NCBI GenBank assembly: GCA_009704555.1
Contig: WLDY01000016.1
Coordinates: 1 to 9,745 of the forward strand
DNA: 9,745 bases
Direction of reading: 5' to 3'
From: Actinomycetota bacterium
GTDB lineage: Bacteria > Actinomycetota > Actinomycetes > Nanopelagicales > Nanopelagicaceae
Position numbers and translations under genes: made by a program. The stretch's first letter is position 1. Each line of letters starts with the position of its first letter. Shown piece after piece: positions 1 to 7,211 of the stretch. The notes beneath the pieces are model-generated. The model saw nothing but the letters and a program-made list of their open reading frames with translations, had not been told where the DNA came from and searched no databases.

Positions 1-354
<354 letters not shown>

Positions 355-385
355 ATTTTGATTCAACGAATCGTTGACTCCGGCG

Positions 386-418
386 AAAGACATAAACAAC
401 TGTCGTTTATTTGTCTTT
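386..418 (-). other. leader hairpin just upstream of 16S
   Basis: In the RNA sense, AAAGAC (413-418) pairs with GTCTTT (386-391) and ATAAAC (405-410) with GTTTAT (392-397). This gives 12 base pairs with a two-A bulge and a seven-base loop. It lies about 30 nt before the mature 16S end, so it may take part in rRNA processing or folding. The pairing is visible in the sequence; the role is inferred. Confidence 0.5.
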
Positions 419-449
419 GACCAATAGATTTTTTACAAAGGTATCAACG

Positions 450-471
450 GGTACGACATTGCTGTCATACC
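450..471 (-). other. leader hairpin in rRNA transcript
   Basis: GGTATGAC (464-471) pairs with GTCGTACC (450-457) around the loop AGCAAT: eight consecutive pairs including one G-U. It lies between the boxA-like element and the 16S gene. It may be leader structure or part of a processing site; no specific role can be assigned. Confidence 0.45.
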
Positions 472-500
472 TCATTGAGGTAATTGGCATTGACTTTGTG

Positions 501-554
501 GCACGCTGTTGAGTTCTCAAGTTACGGCTGCGCACTTCAATCGAGCTTTCGCTC
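501..554 (-). promoter_or_regulatory. rRNA antitermination region (boxB-like hairpin and boxA)
   Basis: The minus strand at 501-520 reads TTGAGAACTCAACAGCGTGC, close to the boxA region (TTTGAGAACTCAATAGTGTG type) found in rRNA leaders of mycobacteria and other actinobacteria. Such sites bind NusB-S10 and allow RNA polymerase to read through the long untranslated rRNA operon. About 23 nt earlier in the transcript, at 543-554, GAGC-GAAA-GCTC forms a tetraloop hairpin at the position expected for a boxB-like element. The boxA identification is firm by similarity; the boxB label rests on position and shape only. Confidence 0.8.
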
Positions 555-719
555 TCTTTTAGGGCGACTTCCTAACCTACGCCATCAAGCACCTCCGGAC
601 AAACTGCGCGAGAGCGCACTCCACCCGGTGAAGGAGACCTGAAGTCTTGGAGGAAGAACCGCTATCCGGCCACCCGATCAAAATTCGATCGAAACTGTCC
701 GTTCCATAGCGAGGGGTGA

Positions 720-748
720 ACTATAGGGCTCCCTCCAAAGGGGGTCAA
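720..748 (-). promoter_or_regulatory. rRNA operon promoter
   Basis: The minus strand has TTGACC (743-748) as -35, a 17-nt spacer, then TATAGT (720-725) as -10. Each box is one base from the housekeeping sigma-70 consensus, with ideal spacing. Transcription would start near 710-717, giving a leader of about 360 nt that carries the boxA region. I saw no second promoter of this quality in the leader. A single strong promoter would be consistent with one or few rRNA operons, but that is inference. Confidence 0.75.
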
Positions 749-780
749 ATCGGGCATCCCACTCAAGACGCTGAAGCCCC

Positions 781-802
781 TTTGAAGGTAAAAACCTTCA
801 AA
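781..802 (-). terminator. possible terminator hairpin after tyrS
   Basis: Starting 12 nt past the tyrS stop, TTTGAAGG and CCTTCAAA form a perfect 8-bp stem around a 6-nt loop. There is no U-run after it on the minus strand (the next bases are GGGGCTTC), so it is not a classical intrinsic terminator. Actinobacterial genes often end in hairpins without a U-tract, and its place between tyrS and the rRNA promoter fits that role. The hairpin is certain; termination is a guess. Confidence 0.4.
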
Positions 803-813
803 TAAAGGCGAAA

Positions 814-2082
814 TCAAGCTTTTTTCACTACCGCCATCAAATCGCGCTTGCCCTTGCGAAGCAGGGCCGCCTCGCCATGGAGGAGGTCGGCGCCCTTGAT
901 CAGGGTCGCCTCATCGCTCACTTTCACGTTGTTTATATAGGCACCACCCTCTTTGATGATCCTTCGTGCGGCTGACTTGGAGTCCACTAGGGCTGCCGAA
1001 GCCATCGCATCTATCACCGAAATCTCGTCACCGGAAGCCATCTCGATACGAGGTAGCTCAGCGATCGCACCAAGCAAAGTCTCACGATCGAGATCGCGAA
1101 TCTCACTCTGACCGAAGAGTGCGCGAGATGCCTCCTCAACCTTACGAGCCGTCTCTTCACCATGAATATAGCCAGTCACCTCTTGTGCCAAAGCACGATG
1201 TGCTGAACGCGCTCCAGGATTCGATTGATGTTCTGCGAAGAGCGCGCTCAGCTCCTCATGTGATTTGAAAGAGAAGGTCTTGAGCAAAGTGATCACATCG
1301 CGATCGTCGCTGTTGAGGAAGAACTGGAAGAAGGCATAAGGGGAAGTCATCTCTGGGTCCAACCAGATGGAACCTCCGGCAGTCTTTCCGAACTTCGAAC
1401 CATCAGCCTTTGTCAGGAGCGGAATCGTCAAGGCGTGGACGCTCTTACTTTCGACTCGACGAATGAGATCTACACCAGCGACGATGTTGCCCCATTGATC
1501 ACTACCGCCGATCTGAAGGACGCACCCGAGGCGACGGAATAATTCGAGGTAGTCATAAGCCTGCATCACCTGATACGAAAACTCGGTGTAGGAGATACCA
1601 CCTGACTCCAAACGCGACGCGACCGAGTCTCGAGCAAGCATTTGATTGACGCTGAAATGTTTGCCGATATCGCGCAGGAAGTGAATGGCAGAGAGCCCAG
1701 CGGTCCAATCGAGGTTATTGGCCATCACCGCCTTGTTCGATCCCGCATGAAAATCCAGGAATCCAGAGAGTTGCCCCTTGATTCGCTCGACCCAGGCCGC
1801 AACCACATCCTCTTCGTTGAGGGTTCGCTCCTGATTCCTCCCACTTGGGTCTCCGACCAAGCCAGTGGCGCCGCCGACGAGGGGTATGGGTCGATGTCCC
1901 GCCAATTGGAAGCGCTTGAGGACGACGAGCGCCACAAGGTTGCCGATGTGAAGACTTGGTGCAGTCGGATCGAAACCGAGGTAGAGCGAGATCGGACCCC
2001 TGGCCATATCCGCCGCGAGGGCATCGATATCGGTGCTCTGCGCGATCGAATCGCGCCACTTCAGATCCTCAAGAAGGTTCAC
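814..2082 (-). CDS. tyrS: tyrosyl-tRNA synthetase
   Basis: This cytoplasmic class I aminoacyl-tRNA synthetase attaches tyrosine to tRNA-Tyr using ATP. The 422 residues match the usual length of the bacterial TyrRS family. The N-terminal Rossmann domain contains FDPTAPSLHIGN (residues 37-48), where the HIGH motif reads HIGN. The tyrosine/tRNA core has SYTEFSYQVMQAYDYLEL and IGGSDQWGNI (191-200). The KMSKS-type loop is KFGKT (230-234), typical of this TyrRS subgroup. An S4 RNA-binding domain fills the C-terminus (about 355-420). The start is GTG at 2082, overlapping the argH stop as GTGA, with GAGGTG upstream as a plausible ribosome site; the resulting N-terminus (MNLLEDLKWR) matches relatives. 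It is the last gene of the chain and is probably co-transcribed with argH, as in several actinobacteria. Confidence 0.97.
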   Translation of the reverse strand: MNLLEDLKWRDSIAQSTDIDALAADMARGPISLYLGFDPTAPSLHIGNLVALVVLKRFQLAGHRPIPLVGGATGLVGDPSGRNQERTLNEEDVVAAWVERIKGQLSGFLDFHAGSNKAVMANNLDWTAGLSAIHFLRDIGKHFSVNQMLARDSVASRLESGGISYTEFSYQVMQAYDYLELFRRLGCVLQIGGSDQWGNIVAGVDLIRRVESKSVHALTIPLLTKADGSKFGKTAGGSIWLDPEMTSPYAFFQFFLNSDDRDVITLLKTFSFKSHEELSALFAEHQSNPGARSAHRALAQEVTGYIHGEETARKVEEASRALFGQSEIRDLDRETLLGAIAELPRIEMASGDEISVIDAMASAALVDSKSAARRIIKEGGAYINNVKVSDEATLIKGADLLHGEAALLRKGKRDLMAVVKKA

Positions 2083-3506
2083 TGGCCGAGCACCTCATCC
2101 ATCTGCTTTCGCCACTTCCCCAGTTGCGATCGCTGGAGTGCGAGTCTTCCACGAACTCTAGAGATCGCCGCAGAAACACTCGCTGGTGATGTTCCCATGA
2201 CCGAAGTTCGCGATCTGACAGCCCCCTCGGCTGAAAGAAGAGGAATGAGGTCGGCACCGAAAAGTGGATGCACGCTTGAAAAATCATCAAGTGAAAGTGA
2301 CTCTAGACCGACGGATCTGCTCTCGGCGAGACGAACCGCCTGACCCGTCACCTCATGTGCCTCTGCGAAGGGCATACCTTTCCGAACCAAATAATCAGCT
2401 ACCTCTGTCGCCAATGCGAAGCCAGCAATGGCGCCGTCAGATATTCGCTCAATTTGGAACTTGGCGGTGGTGATCATGCCAGTGACTGCAGGGAGTAAGA
2501 GTGAGAGCGTGTCGATGGAGTCGAAGATCGGCTCCTTGTCCTCTTGAAGATCTCGGTTGTAGGCGAATGGAAGTCCCTTGAGGACGGTCATCACGGCGAC
2601 CAGATTTCCCAAGAGTCTTCCCGACTTACCCCTCGCGAGCTCGGCAACATCAGGATTGCGCTTCTGCGGCATGATCGACGACCCTGTCGAATAGGCATCG
2701 TCTACCTTGACCCAACCAAACTCACTGCTTGCAAAGAGGGTGAATTCCTCACCTATTCGCGAGATGTGAGTCCCCAGGAGGGCTAGGACGAATAAGGCCT
2801 CCACTACGAAGTCCCGATCGCTGACCGCATCGATGCTGTTATCTACAGTTCCTTCAAATCCCAAGTGGCGGGCACTCTCTTCGGGATCAAGCACCAAGGG
2901 TGAACCAGCTAGTGCGGCAGATCCGAGGGGTGAAAGCATCGCCCTGCGACGCCAATCTGCCAAGCGGTCAAGATCACGCTCCAGGGCGAACGCATGCTTG
3001 GCCAATTCCTGTCCGAAGCTGATCGGTTGTGCATGCTGCAAGTGGGTGAAACCCGGGGCGACCACTTCCACGTACTTCTCACCTTGCGTCAATAGCGCCA
3101 CTGCGAGGTCATCGATCAACAAGGCAAGATCCGTAAGCGTATCGAGCAGATAGAGCTTCAGATCGGTGACGACTTGGTCGTTGCGACTTCTACCAGCACG
3201 CAATGAGCCACCGACTGTTCCGAGGCGCCCAACCAAGGCGCGTTCCAGCGCGCTATGGACATCCTCGTCCTCATCGTTAGGAGTGAAACGCCCAGCAATC
3301 ACATCGGCAAGGAGTGAACGAATCCCCTGCTCCAATTGCATCGAGATCTCTTCGGTGACGACCCCGGCACGCCCTAGTGCGCGAAGGTGCGCCAAGGATG
3401 AGGCCAGGTCGTAGGGAGCAAGGCGCCAATCGAAATCAACACTTCGCGAGAGATTGAATACCGTCTCGGCGGGCGAGGAAGAGAATCGAGCACCCCAGAG
3501 CGCCAT
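2079..3506 (-). CDS. argH: argininosuccinate lyase
   Basis: ArgH splits argininosuccinate into arginine and fumarate, the last step of arginine synthesis. It belongs to the fumarase/aspartase superfamily and works as a homotetramer in the cytoplasm. Three superfamily signatures are visible: SLRAGRSRNDQV near residue 105, THLQHAQP near 154-161, and the mobile catalytic loop GSSIMPQKRNPD near 275-286 with its serines. I chose ATG at 3506 (475 residues, MALWGARFSS) because a strong ribosome site, AAGGGGGAG, sits just before it and because relatives begin with this N-terminus. An in-frame ATG at 3521 adds five residues but has no ribosome site. It follows argR after a 91-bp gap where related clusters carry argG, and its stop overlaps the tyrS start. 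Confidence 0.97.
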   Translation of the reverse strand: MALWGARFSSSPAETVFNLSRSVDFDWRLAPYDLASSLAHLRALGRAGVVTEEISMQLEQGIRSLLADVIAGRFTPNDEDEDVHSALERALVGRLGTVGGSLRAGRSRNDQVVTDLKLYLLDTLTDLALLIDDLAVALLTQGEKYVEVVAPGFTHLQHAQPISFGQELAKHAFALERDLDRLADWRRRAMLSPLGSAALAGSPLVLDPEESARHLGFEGTVDNSIDAVSDRDFVVEALFVLALLGTHISRIGEEFTLFASSEFGWVKVDDAYSTGSSIMPQKRNPDVAELARGKSGRLLGNLVAVMTVLKGLPFAYNRDLQEDKEPIFDSIDTLSLLLPAVTGMITTAKFQIERISDGAIAGFALATEVADYLVRKGMPFAEAHEVTGQAVRLAESRSVGLESLSLDDFSSVHPLFGADLIPLLSAEGAVRSRTSVMGTSPASVSAAISRVRGRLALQRSQLGKWRKQMDEVLGQ

Positions 3507-3508
3507 CA

Positions 3509-3519
3509 CTCCCCCTTCC
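3509..3519 (-). promoter_or_regulatory. strong ribosome binding site that sets the argH start
   Basis: The minus strand here reads GGAAGGGGGAG, a purine-rich Shine-Dalgarno sequence ending 2 nt before ATG at 3506. It is the clearest ribosome site in the arg cluster; the other downstream cistrons overlap the previous gene and seem to rely on translational coupling. It lies inside the coding region that the alternative start at 3521 would give, which argues against that start. I saw no convincing promoter or ARG box in the 91-bp argR-argH gap. Confidence 0.7.
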
Positions 3520-3597
3520 ATTCGCTGTGTTTTCGATCTCGTCCCTGCAATGGCAATTCTCTCATTCGCAATGTCGAGAAGCTCGGAGATTCATCGC

Positions 3598-4086
3598 TCA
3601 TCTCGTACTGCGCTTTCGAGCCTTAGCGCCAGAGCGACCCACCGACTCGCCTGCGACGATGCCCTTCAACCGATCCTTGATGCCCCGAGTCGATGCATCC
3701 TTGGCGCAGGCAATGAAGATGGTGTCATCGCCCGCGATCGTCCCTACGATTCCATCAACCTTGGTGCGATCGATTCGACCCGCGATCAGCTGCGCTGCAC
3801 CTGGCGGAGTCTTGATGACAAGAAGTCGTTGCGATTCGTTGATCGCCAAAGTCAGATCATCGATGAGGCCCCGTCCCGGCTCGGGTATGGAATAGATGAC
3901 CCGTCCGTCGTCTCCTTTTCCTCTCACAGCACCCAACTCCTCGAGGTCTCTACTAGCTGTTGCCTGAGTGACCCGAAATCCCGCTTTCGACAGGATTCGG
4001 ACGACATCCTGTTGCGATCTGACCTTGCCTTGGGAGAGCGCTTCGAAGATGATCCCCTGTCTCACTCTGCGATCCAGACGTGTCAT
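3598..4086 (-). CDS. argR: arginine repressor ArgR
   Basis: ArgR is the arginine-dependent, hexameric DNA-binding regulator of arginine genes. The 162 residues are slightly more than usual for the family. The N-terminal winged helix-turn-helix (about 5-70) carries QATASRDL (41-48), the recognition helix with Ser45 and Arg46 at positions that contact DNA in E. coli ArgR. The C-terminal oligomerisation and arginine-binding domain (about 75-146) contains GTIAGDDT (115-122), whose Asp pair binds arginine. A basic tail (152-162, rich in Lys and Arg) follows the folded part. The start ATG overlaps the argD stop as ATGA. It is encoded within the operon it should control, giving autoregulation through the operator before argC. 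Confidence 0.97.
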   Translation of the reverse strand: MTRLDRRVRQGIIFEALSQGKVRSQQDVVRILSKAGFRVTQATASRDLEELGAVRGKGDDGRVIYSIPEPGRGLIDDLTLAINESQRLLVIKTPPGAAQLIAGRIDRTKVDGIVGTIAGDDTIFIACAKDASTRGIKDRLKGIVAGESVGRSGAKARKRSTR

Positions 4087-5291
4087 GGACGCACCCCAGA
4101 ACGATTCTTGAACAGCGCCTGGACGATCCTGCTGAAGACTTCAACGAATCTGGTTATCTCCTTCTTCGACACGATCAATGGTGGCGCCAAGCGAATGACG
4201 GAATCGGTCGCCGCATTGACCAGAATTCCATTCTCTTGCAGCTTTGCAGCTAATTCTTTGGCCCTTGGCTCTGATAGGACGATCCCGATCAAGAGACCAC
4301 CACCACGGACATCCGCAATCATCGGCAGCTCAATGACCGCCTCTTTGAGCATCTCGTGCAACGCGATGGCCCTCTCCATCAACTGATCCTTCTCAATCAC
4401 ATCAATCACCACATTCGCTGCAGCGGCTACGATCGGGTTGCCACCGAAGGTGCTCCCATGTTGTCCCGGTGAGAATTGTGGAGCGGTAGAGGTTGCGATC
4501 ATCGCTCCCATGGGAAGTCCTCCGCCAAGTGCCTTAGCCAAGGTGATGATTTCAGGGCGGACGCCTTCATCTTCATATCCAAACCAAGAGCCAGTTCTTC
4601 CCATACCGGTCTGCACCGCATCTACGGCAAAGAGCGCACCACATGAGCGTGAGATCTCCGCGACGCCTTGAAGGAAACCTGGCTCCGGAACCACGACTCC
4701 GTTCTCCCCTTGGATTGGTTCCACGATCACCATGGCGGTACGCCGCGAGACGGCTCGCCGCAATCCTTTGAGGTCGTCAAAGTCAACGAATCGAATGCCA
4801 CTCATCAAAGGTAAGAATGGTGTGCGCTTAGACTGCTGACCGGTGATTGAAAGCGCCCCGAGAGTCCTCCCGTGGAAGGCGCCACGCATAGCGATGATCT
4901 CCTTCCGACCAGTCAACCGAGAGAGTTTGATTGCAGCCTCATTGGCTTCAGCACCTGAATTACAGAAGAAGACACGAGACTCAGAGTCCCCCACCATTTC
5001 GCGAAGCCTGCTGGCCAGTCGGATGTTCTCGGGATGTGCGTAGAGATTCGATATGTGAGAGACCTTCCCGATCTGCTCTCTCACCGCAGCGATGATTTTC
5101 GGATGCGCTGCACCAAGCGCGTTAGTGGCGATGCCGGATAGGAAGTCAAGGTAGGTCTTCCCATCCGCATCCTTGAGATAAGCGCCCTTGCCGGAGACAA
5201 TCGCTATCTCAGGTGTCGAATAGCTTGTAGCGATCGATGCAAGGAAATCAGAGCGAAGGGACTCATTGCCAGTTTTTCTTGCCCTAGCCAT
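4083..5291 (-). CDS. argD: acetylornithine aminotransferase
   Basis: ArgD is a PLP enzyme that transfers an amino group from glutamate to N-acetylglutamate semialdehyde, giving N-acetylornithine. The 402 residues match class III aminotransferases of this family. Visible features are NSGAEANEAA (111-120), which holds the cofactor phosphate; FHGRTLGA (139-146); EPIQGENGV (191-199); the cofactor ring contact Asp224 within DAVQTGMGRTG (224-234); and the Schiff-base lysine Lys253 in LAKALGGG. The motif normally reads DEVQTG, so Ala225 replaces a conserved Glu. The start ATG at 5291 has GAGG six bases upstream, and the gene overlaps argB by 8 bp and argR by 4 bp. In many actinobacteria argF comes next; here argR follows directly. 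It might also serve in lysine synthesis (succinyl-DAP aminotransferase), as E. coli ArgD does. Confidence 0.96.
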   Translation of the reverse strand: MARARKTGNESLRSDFLASIATSYSTPEIAIVSGKGAYLKDADGKTYLDFLSGIATNALGAAHPKIIAAVREQIGKVSHISNLYAHPENIRLASRLREMVGDSESRVFFCNSGAEANEAAIKLSRLTGRKEIIAMRGAFHGRTLGALSITGQQSKRTPFLPLMSGIRFVDFDDLKGLRRAVSRRTAMVIVEPIQGENGVVVPEPGFLQGVAEISRSCGALFAVDAVQTGMGRTGSWFGYEDEGVRPEIITLAKALGGGLPMGAMIATSTAPQFSPGQHGSTFGGNPIVAAAANVVIDVIEKDQLMERAIALHEMLKEAVIELPMIADVRGGGLLIGIVLSEPRAKELAAKLQENGILVNAATDSVIRLAPPLIVSKKEITRFVEVFSRIVQALFKNRSGVRP

Positions 5292-6066
5292 GGACGACCT
5301 CAGTCCCTACTGCTCCTCCGGCAAGGAGAGTCGAGAGCGCTTTGCCATCACGACCATCGATCACCGATGCACACTCTGCGCCTAGCTCGAGCGCAGTGAT
5401 CACAGCTTCTACCTTGGGAATCATCCCCGAGGCCAATGAGGGAAGCATCTGGCGCAACTCCGATACTGACGTCTTCGCCATGAGCGAATCCTCATCAGGG
5501 AAGTTGCGGTAGATGCCCGGTACATCTGTCATGAAGATCGCTCGCTTGGCATGAAACGCTCCTGCTAAAGCACCCGCAGCGAGATCTGCATTCACATTGA
5601 ATCCCAGACCGTTCTCATCACTGCTGACAGAGGAGACGACGGGCAGGAATCCTCGGTCCAAGAGAGCCTCAAGCACGTCCTTATTGACTCGAATGACCTC
5701 GCCGACCTGACCAAGGTCCTTTCCCGATGGTGAGAACTTCTTTGTCACATCGAAGAGAGCACCATCGCTTCCACTCACTCCTACTGCTGGAATCTTTGCG
5801 CCTCTCAACGTTCGGACAAGGCTTTGTTGGACGCGTCCAGCTAGCACCATCTCTACGATCTCGAAGGCCTTGCTGTCTGTGACTCGGTAACCATCGATCA
5901 CGACTTTCGACTGACCATGGATCGCCAGCTCCTCGTCGATCTGAGGCCCACCGCCGTGGACAATGATGATTCGAGGATCATCCTTGAACGCCCCTTGGAT
6001 CGCATCGATCCAATCGTTATTCGACGAGGCAGCCAGGGCATTTCCACCGAGCTTGATGACGATCAT
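5284..6066 (-). CDS. argB: acetylglutamate kinase, short form
   Basis: ArgB phosphorylates N-acetylglutamate with ATP, the second step of the pathway. It is an amino acid kinase fold of 260 residues. Key residues are in place: Lys5 in KLGGNA, HGGG (37-40), Arg61 in GYRVTD, Asn157/Asn159 and Asp161 in FNVNADLAAG, and Lys218 in SGMIPKVEA. The protein starts almost directly at the first beta strand, so it lacks the ~25-30 residue N-terminal helix that arginine-inhibited hexameric enzymes (for example in Thermotoga, Pseudomonas and Mycobacterium) use for assembly. Its length is like the 258-residue E. coli dimer. The start cannot be moved upstream, because an in-frame stop (6085-6087) lies seven codons before the ATG. 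It overlaps argJ by ATGA and argD by 8 bp. Confidence 0.96.
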   Translation of the reverse strand: MIVIKLGGNALAASSNNDWIDAIQGAFKDDPRIIIVHGGGPQIDEELAIHGQSKVVIDGYRVTDSKAFEIVEMVLAGRVQQSLVRTLRGAKIPAVGVSGSDGALFDVTKKFSPSGKDLGQVGEVIRVNKDVLEALLDRGFLPVVSSVSSDENGLGFNVNADLAAGALAGAFHAKRAIFMTDVPGIYRNFPDEDSLMAKTSVSELRQMLPSLASGMIPKVEAVITALELGAECASVIDGRDGKALSTLLAGGAVGTEVVHG

Positions 6067-7211
6067 GTCGAATACGCCGAATTCTCATGGACGTACATCG
6101 CAGAGAGGTCATTCGTCCACACTGTTGCTTCGTGAGATCCGCATTTGAGGTCGATCTCAATCACGACCTCCTTTGGGCTCATATCCACTAAGTGGCGTGA
6201 CTCTCCGGGTGCGCTTGAGCGACAGACCTTGATGCCATTGATCGAGACATCGATATCAAGTGGATTGAGGGTGGCGTTCGTCGTTCCGATGGCGGCAAGG
6301 ATCCTTCCCCAATTGGGATCTTCACCAGTGATCGCACACTTGAGCAAGTTGTTCCTGGCAACAGCACGACCGACCTCCACTGCGTCATCCTCTGAGGATG
6401 AGCCGGTGACGTGGATTTGAACGACTTTGGTATGCCCCTCAGCATCAGAGATCAGACCTACTGCCAAGGCGCGACAAACTTCAGTGAGACCGGCTTGGAA
6501 CTCCTCATTCGAGGGAGTTCTCTTTGATTCCCCTGAGGACATCAACAAGACCGTGTCGTTCGTCGACATGCACCCGTCAGAGTCGATTCGATCGAAAGTC
6601 TTCTTGGTGCTCTCTCGTAGTGCGCCATCCATTGCATTGGCGCCGATCGATGCATCTGTCATCAGTACGACCAACATCGTCGCAAGGGAAGGAGCGAGCA
6701 TCCCGGCGCCCTTAGCTACGCCAACAATTCGCCAACCTTGACCCTCGTAGGAAGCTATCTTCGGAACGCTGTCAGTCGTCATGATCGCTCTAGCGACACC
6801 TTCGACTTCGCCGGCTCGGAGCGCATCACAAGCCGATGCGATTCCTTTCTCGATTAGATCCATCGGAAGCCGCTCACCGATGAGTCCTGTCGAACAGACG
6901 AAGACATCACTGGCAGAGATTTCGAGTTCGGTTGCTACAACCTCTGCTGATCGGTGGGTATCGGCAAAGCCATCTGGCCCAGTGCAGGCGTTTGCGCCAC
7001 CACTATTGAGAAGGGTTGCCCTGACCGTGCCATCTTTGATGATCTCCGCCGACCAGAGCACCGGCGCGGCCTTGATCTGATTCTTCGTGAATACCGCTGC
7101 TGCTAACGGCGAGATGCCATCATTGACAATCAGAGCGAGATCGCTTGCACCCGACGATTTCAAACCAGCGACAACCCCTGCGCCACGAAATCCTGCTGGA
7201 AACTCAATCAT
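6063..7211 (-). CDS. argJ: glutamate N-acetyltransferase (ornithine acetyltransferase)
   Basis: ArgJ moves the acetyl group from N-acetylornithine to glutamate, releasing ornithine and closing the cyclic pathway. Some members also use acetyl-CoA to start the cycle. The 382 residues include SGGANACTG (70-78) and the self-cleavage site KGAGMLAPSLATML (167-180); cleavage before Thr178 makes two chains and frees Thr178 as the nucleophile. The C-terminus ends in NDLSAMYVHENSAYST, as in the family. No argA or argE is present in the window, consistent with ArgJ carrying the acetyl cycle; whether it is also bifunctional cannot be read from the sequence. It overlaps argC and argB by ATGA at each end, which suggests translational coupling. 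Confidence 0.97.
   Translation of the reverse strand: MIEFPAGFRGAGVVAGLKSSGASDLALIVNDGISPLAAAVFTKNQIKAAPVLWSAEIIKDGTVRATLLNSGGANACTGPDGFADTHRSAEVVATELEISASDVFVCSTGLIGERLPMDLIEKGIASACDALRAGEVEGVARAIMTTDSVPKIASYEGQGWRIVGVAKGAGMLAPSLATMLVVLMTDASIGANAMDGALRESTKKTFDRIDSDGCMSTNDTVLLMSSGESKRTPSNEEFQAGLTEVCRALAVGLISDAEGHTKVVQIHVTGSSSEDDAVEVGRAVARNNLLKCAITGEDPNWGRILAAIGTTNATLNPLDIDVSINGIKVCRSSAPGESRHLVDMSPKEVVIEIDLKCGSHEATVWTNDLSAMYVHENSAYST

Larger units (their letters stand above)
355..713 (-). other. 16S rRNA transcript leader (no gene)
   Basis: This stretch of about 360 nt between the predicted rRNA transcription start (roughly 710-717) and mature 16S carries no credible gene. It is instead rich in short hairpins and holds the antitermination signals. 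Besides the elements listed separately, there is a TGCGC-TCTC-GCGCA hairpin at 605-618, and a TTGAAT-CAAA-ATTCAA inverted repeat at 351-366 straddles the mature 16S 5' end. The latter probably belongs to the processing region. The 3' strand of the long RNase III stem would lie beyond the left edge and cannot be checked here. Confidence 0.75.

Noticed and set aside
730..747. CCCCCTTTGGAGGG as a second terminator hairpin after tyrS
   Set aside because: The loop would be very tight and no U-run follows. The bases are better explained as the spacer of the TTGACC-N17-TATAGT rRNA promoter.
1642..2343. A 233-codon open frame on the plus strand, opposite tyrS and argH
   Set aside because: It is antisense to conserved tyrS sequence, including the HIGN region. 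It has no recognisable motif and is low-complexity in Ser and Arg as shadow frames often are.
3507..3597. A separate promoter or ARG box for argH in the 91-bp gap after argR
   Set aside because: No TGNAT-N4-ATNCA match and no well-spaced -35/-10 pair could be found; only the ribosome site is convincing.
3454..4386. A 310-codon open frame on the plus strand, opposite argH/argR/argD
   Set aside because: It lies fully antisense to genes with clear family motifs, has no recognisable domain and a composition typical of a shadow frame. The real genes explain the lack of stops.
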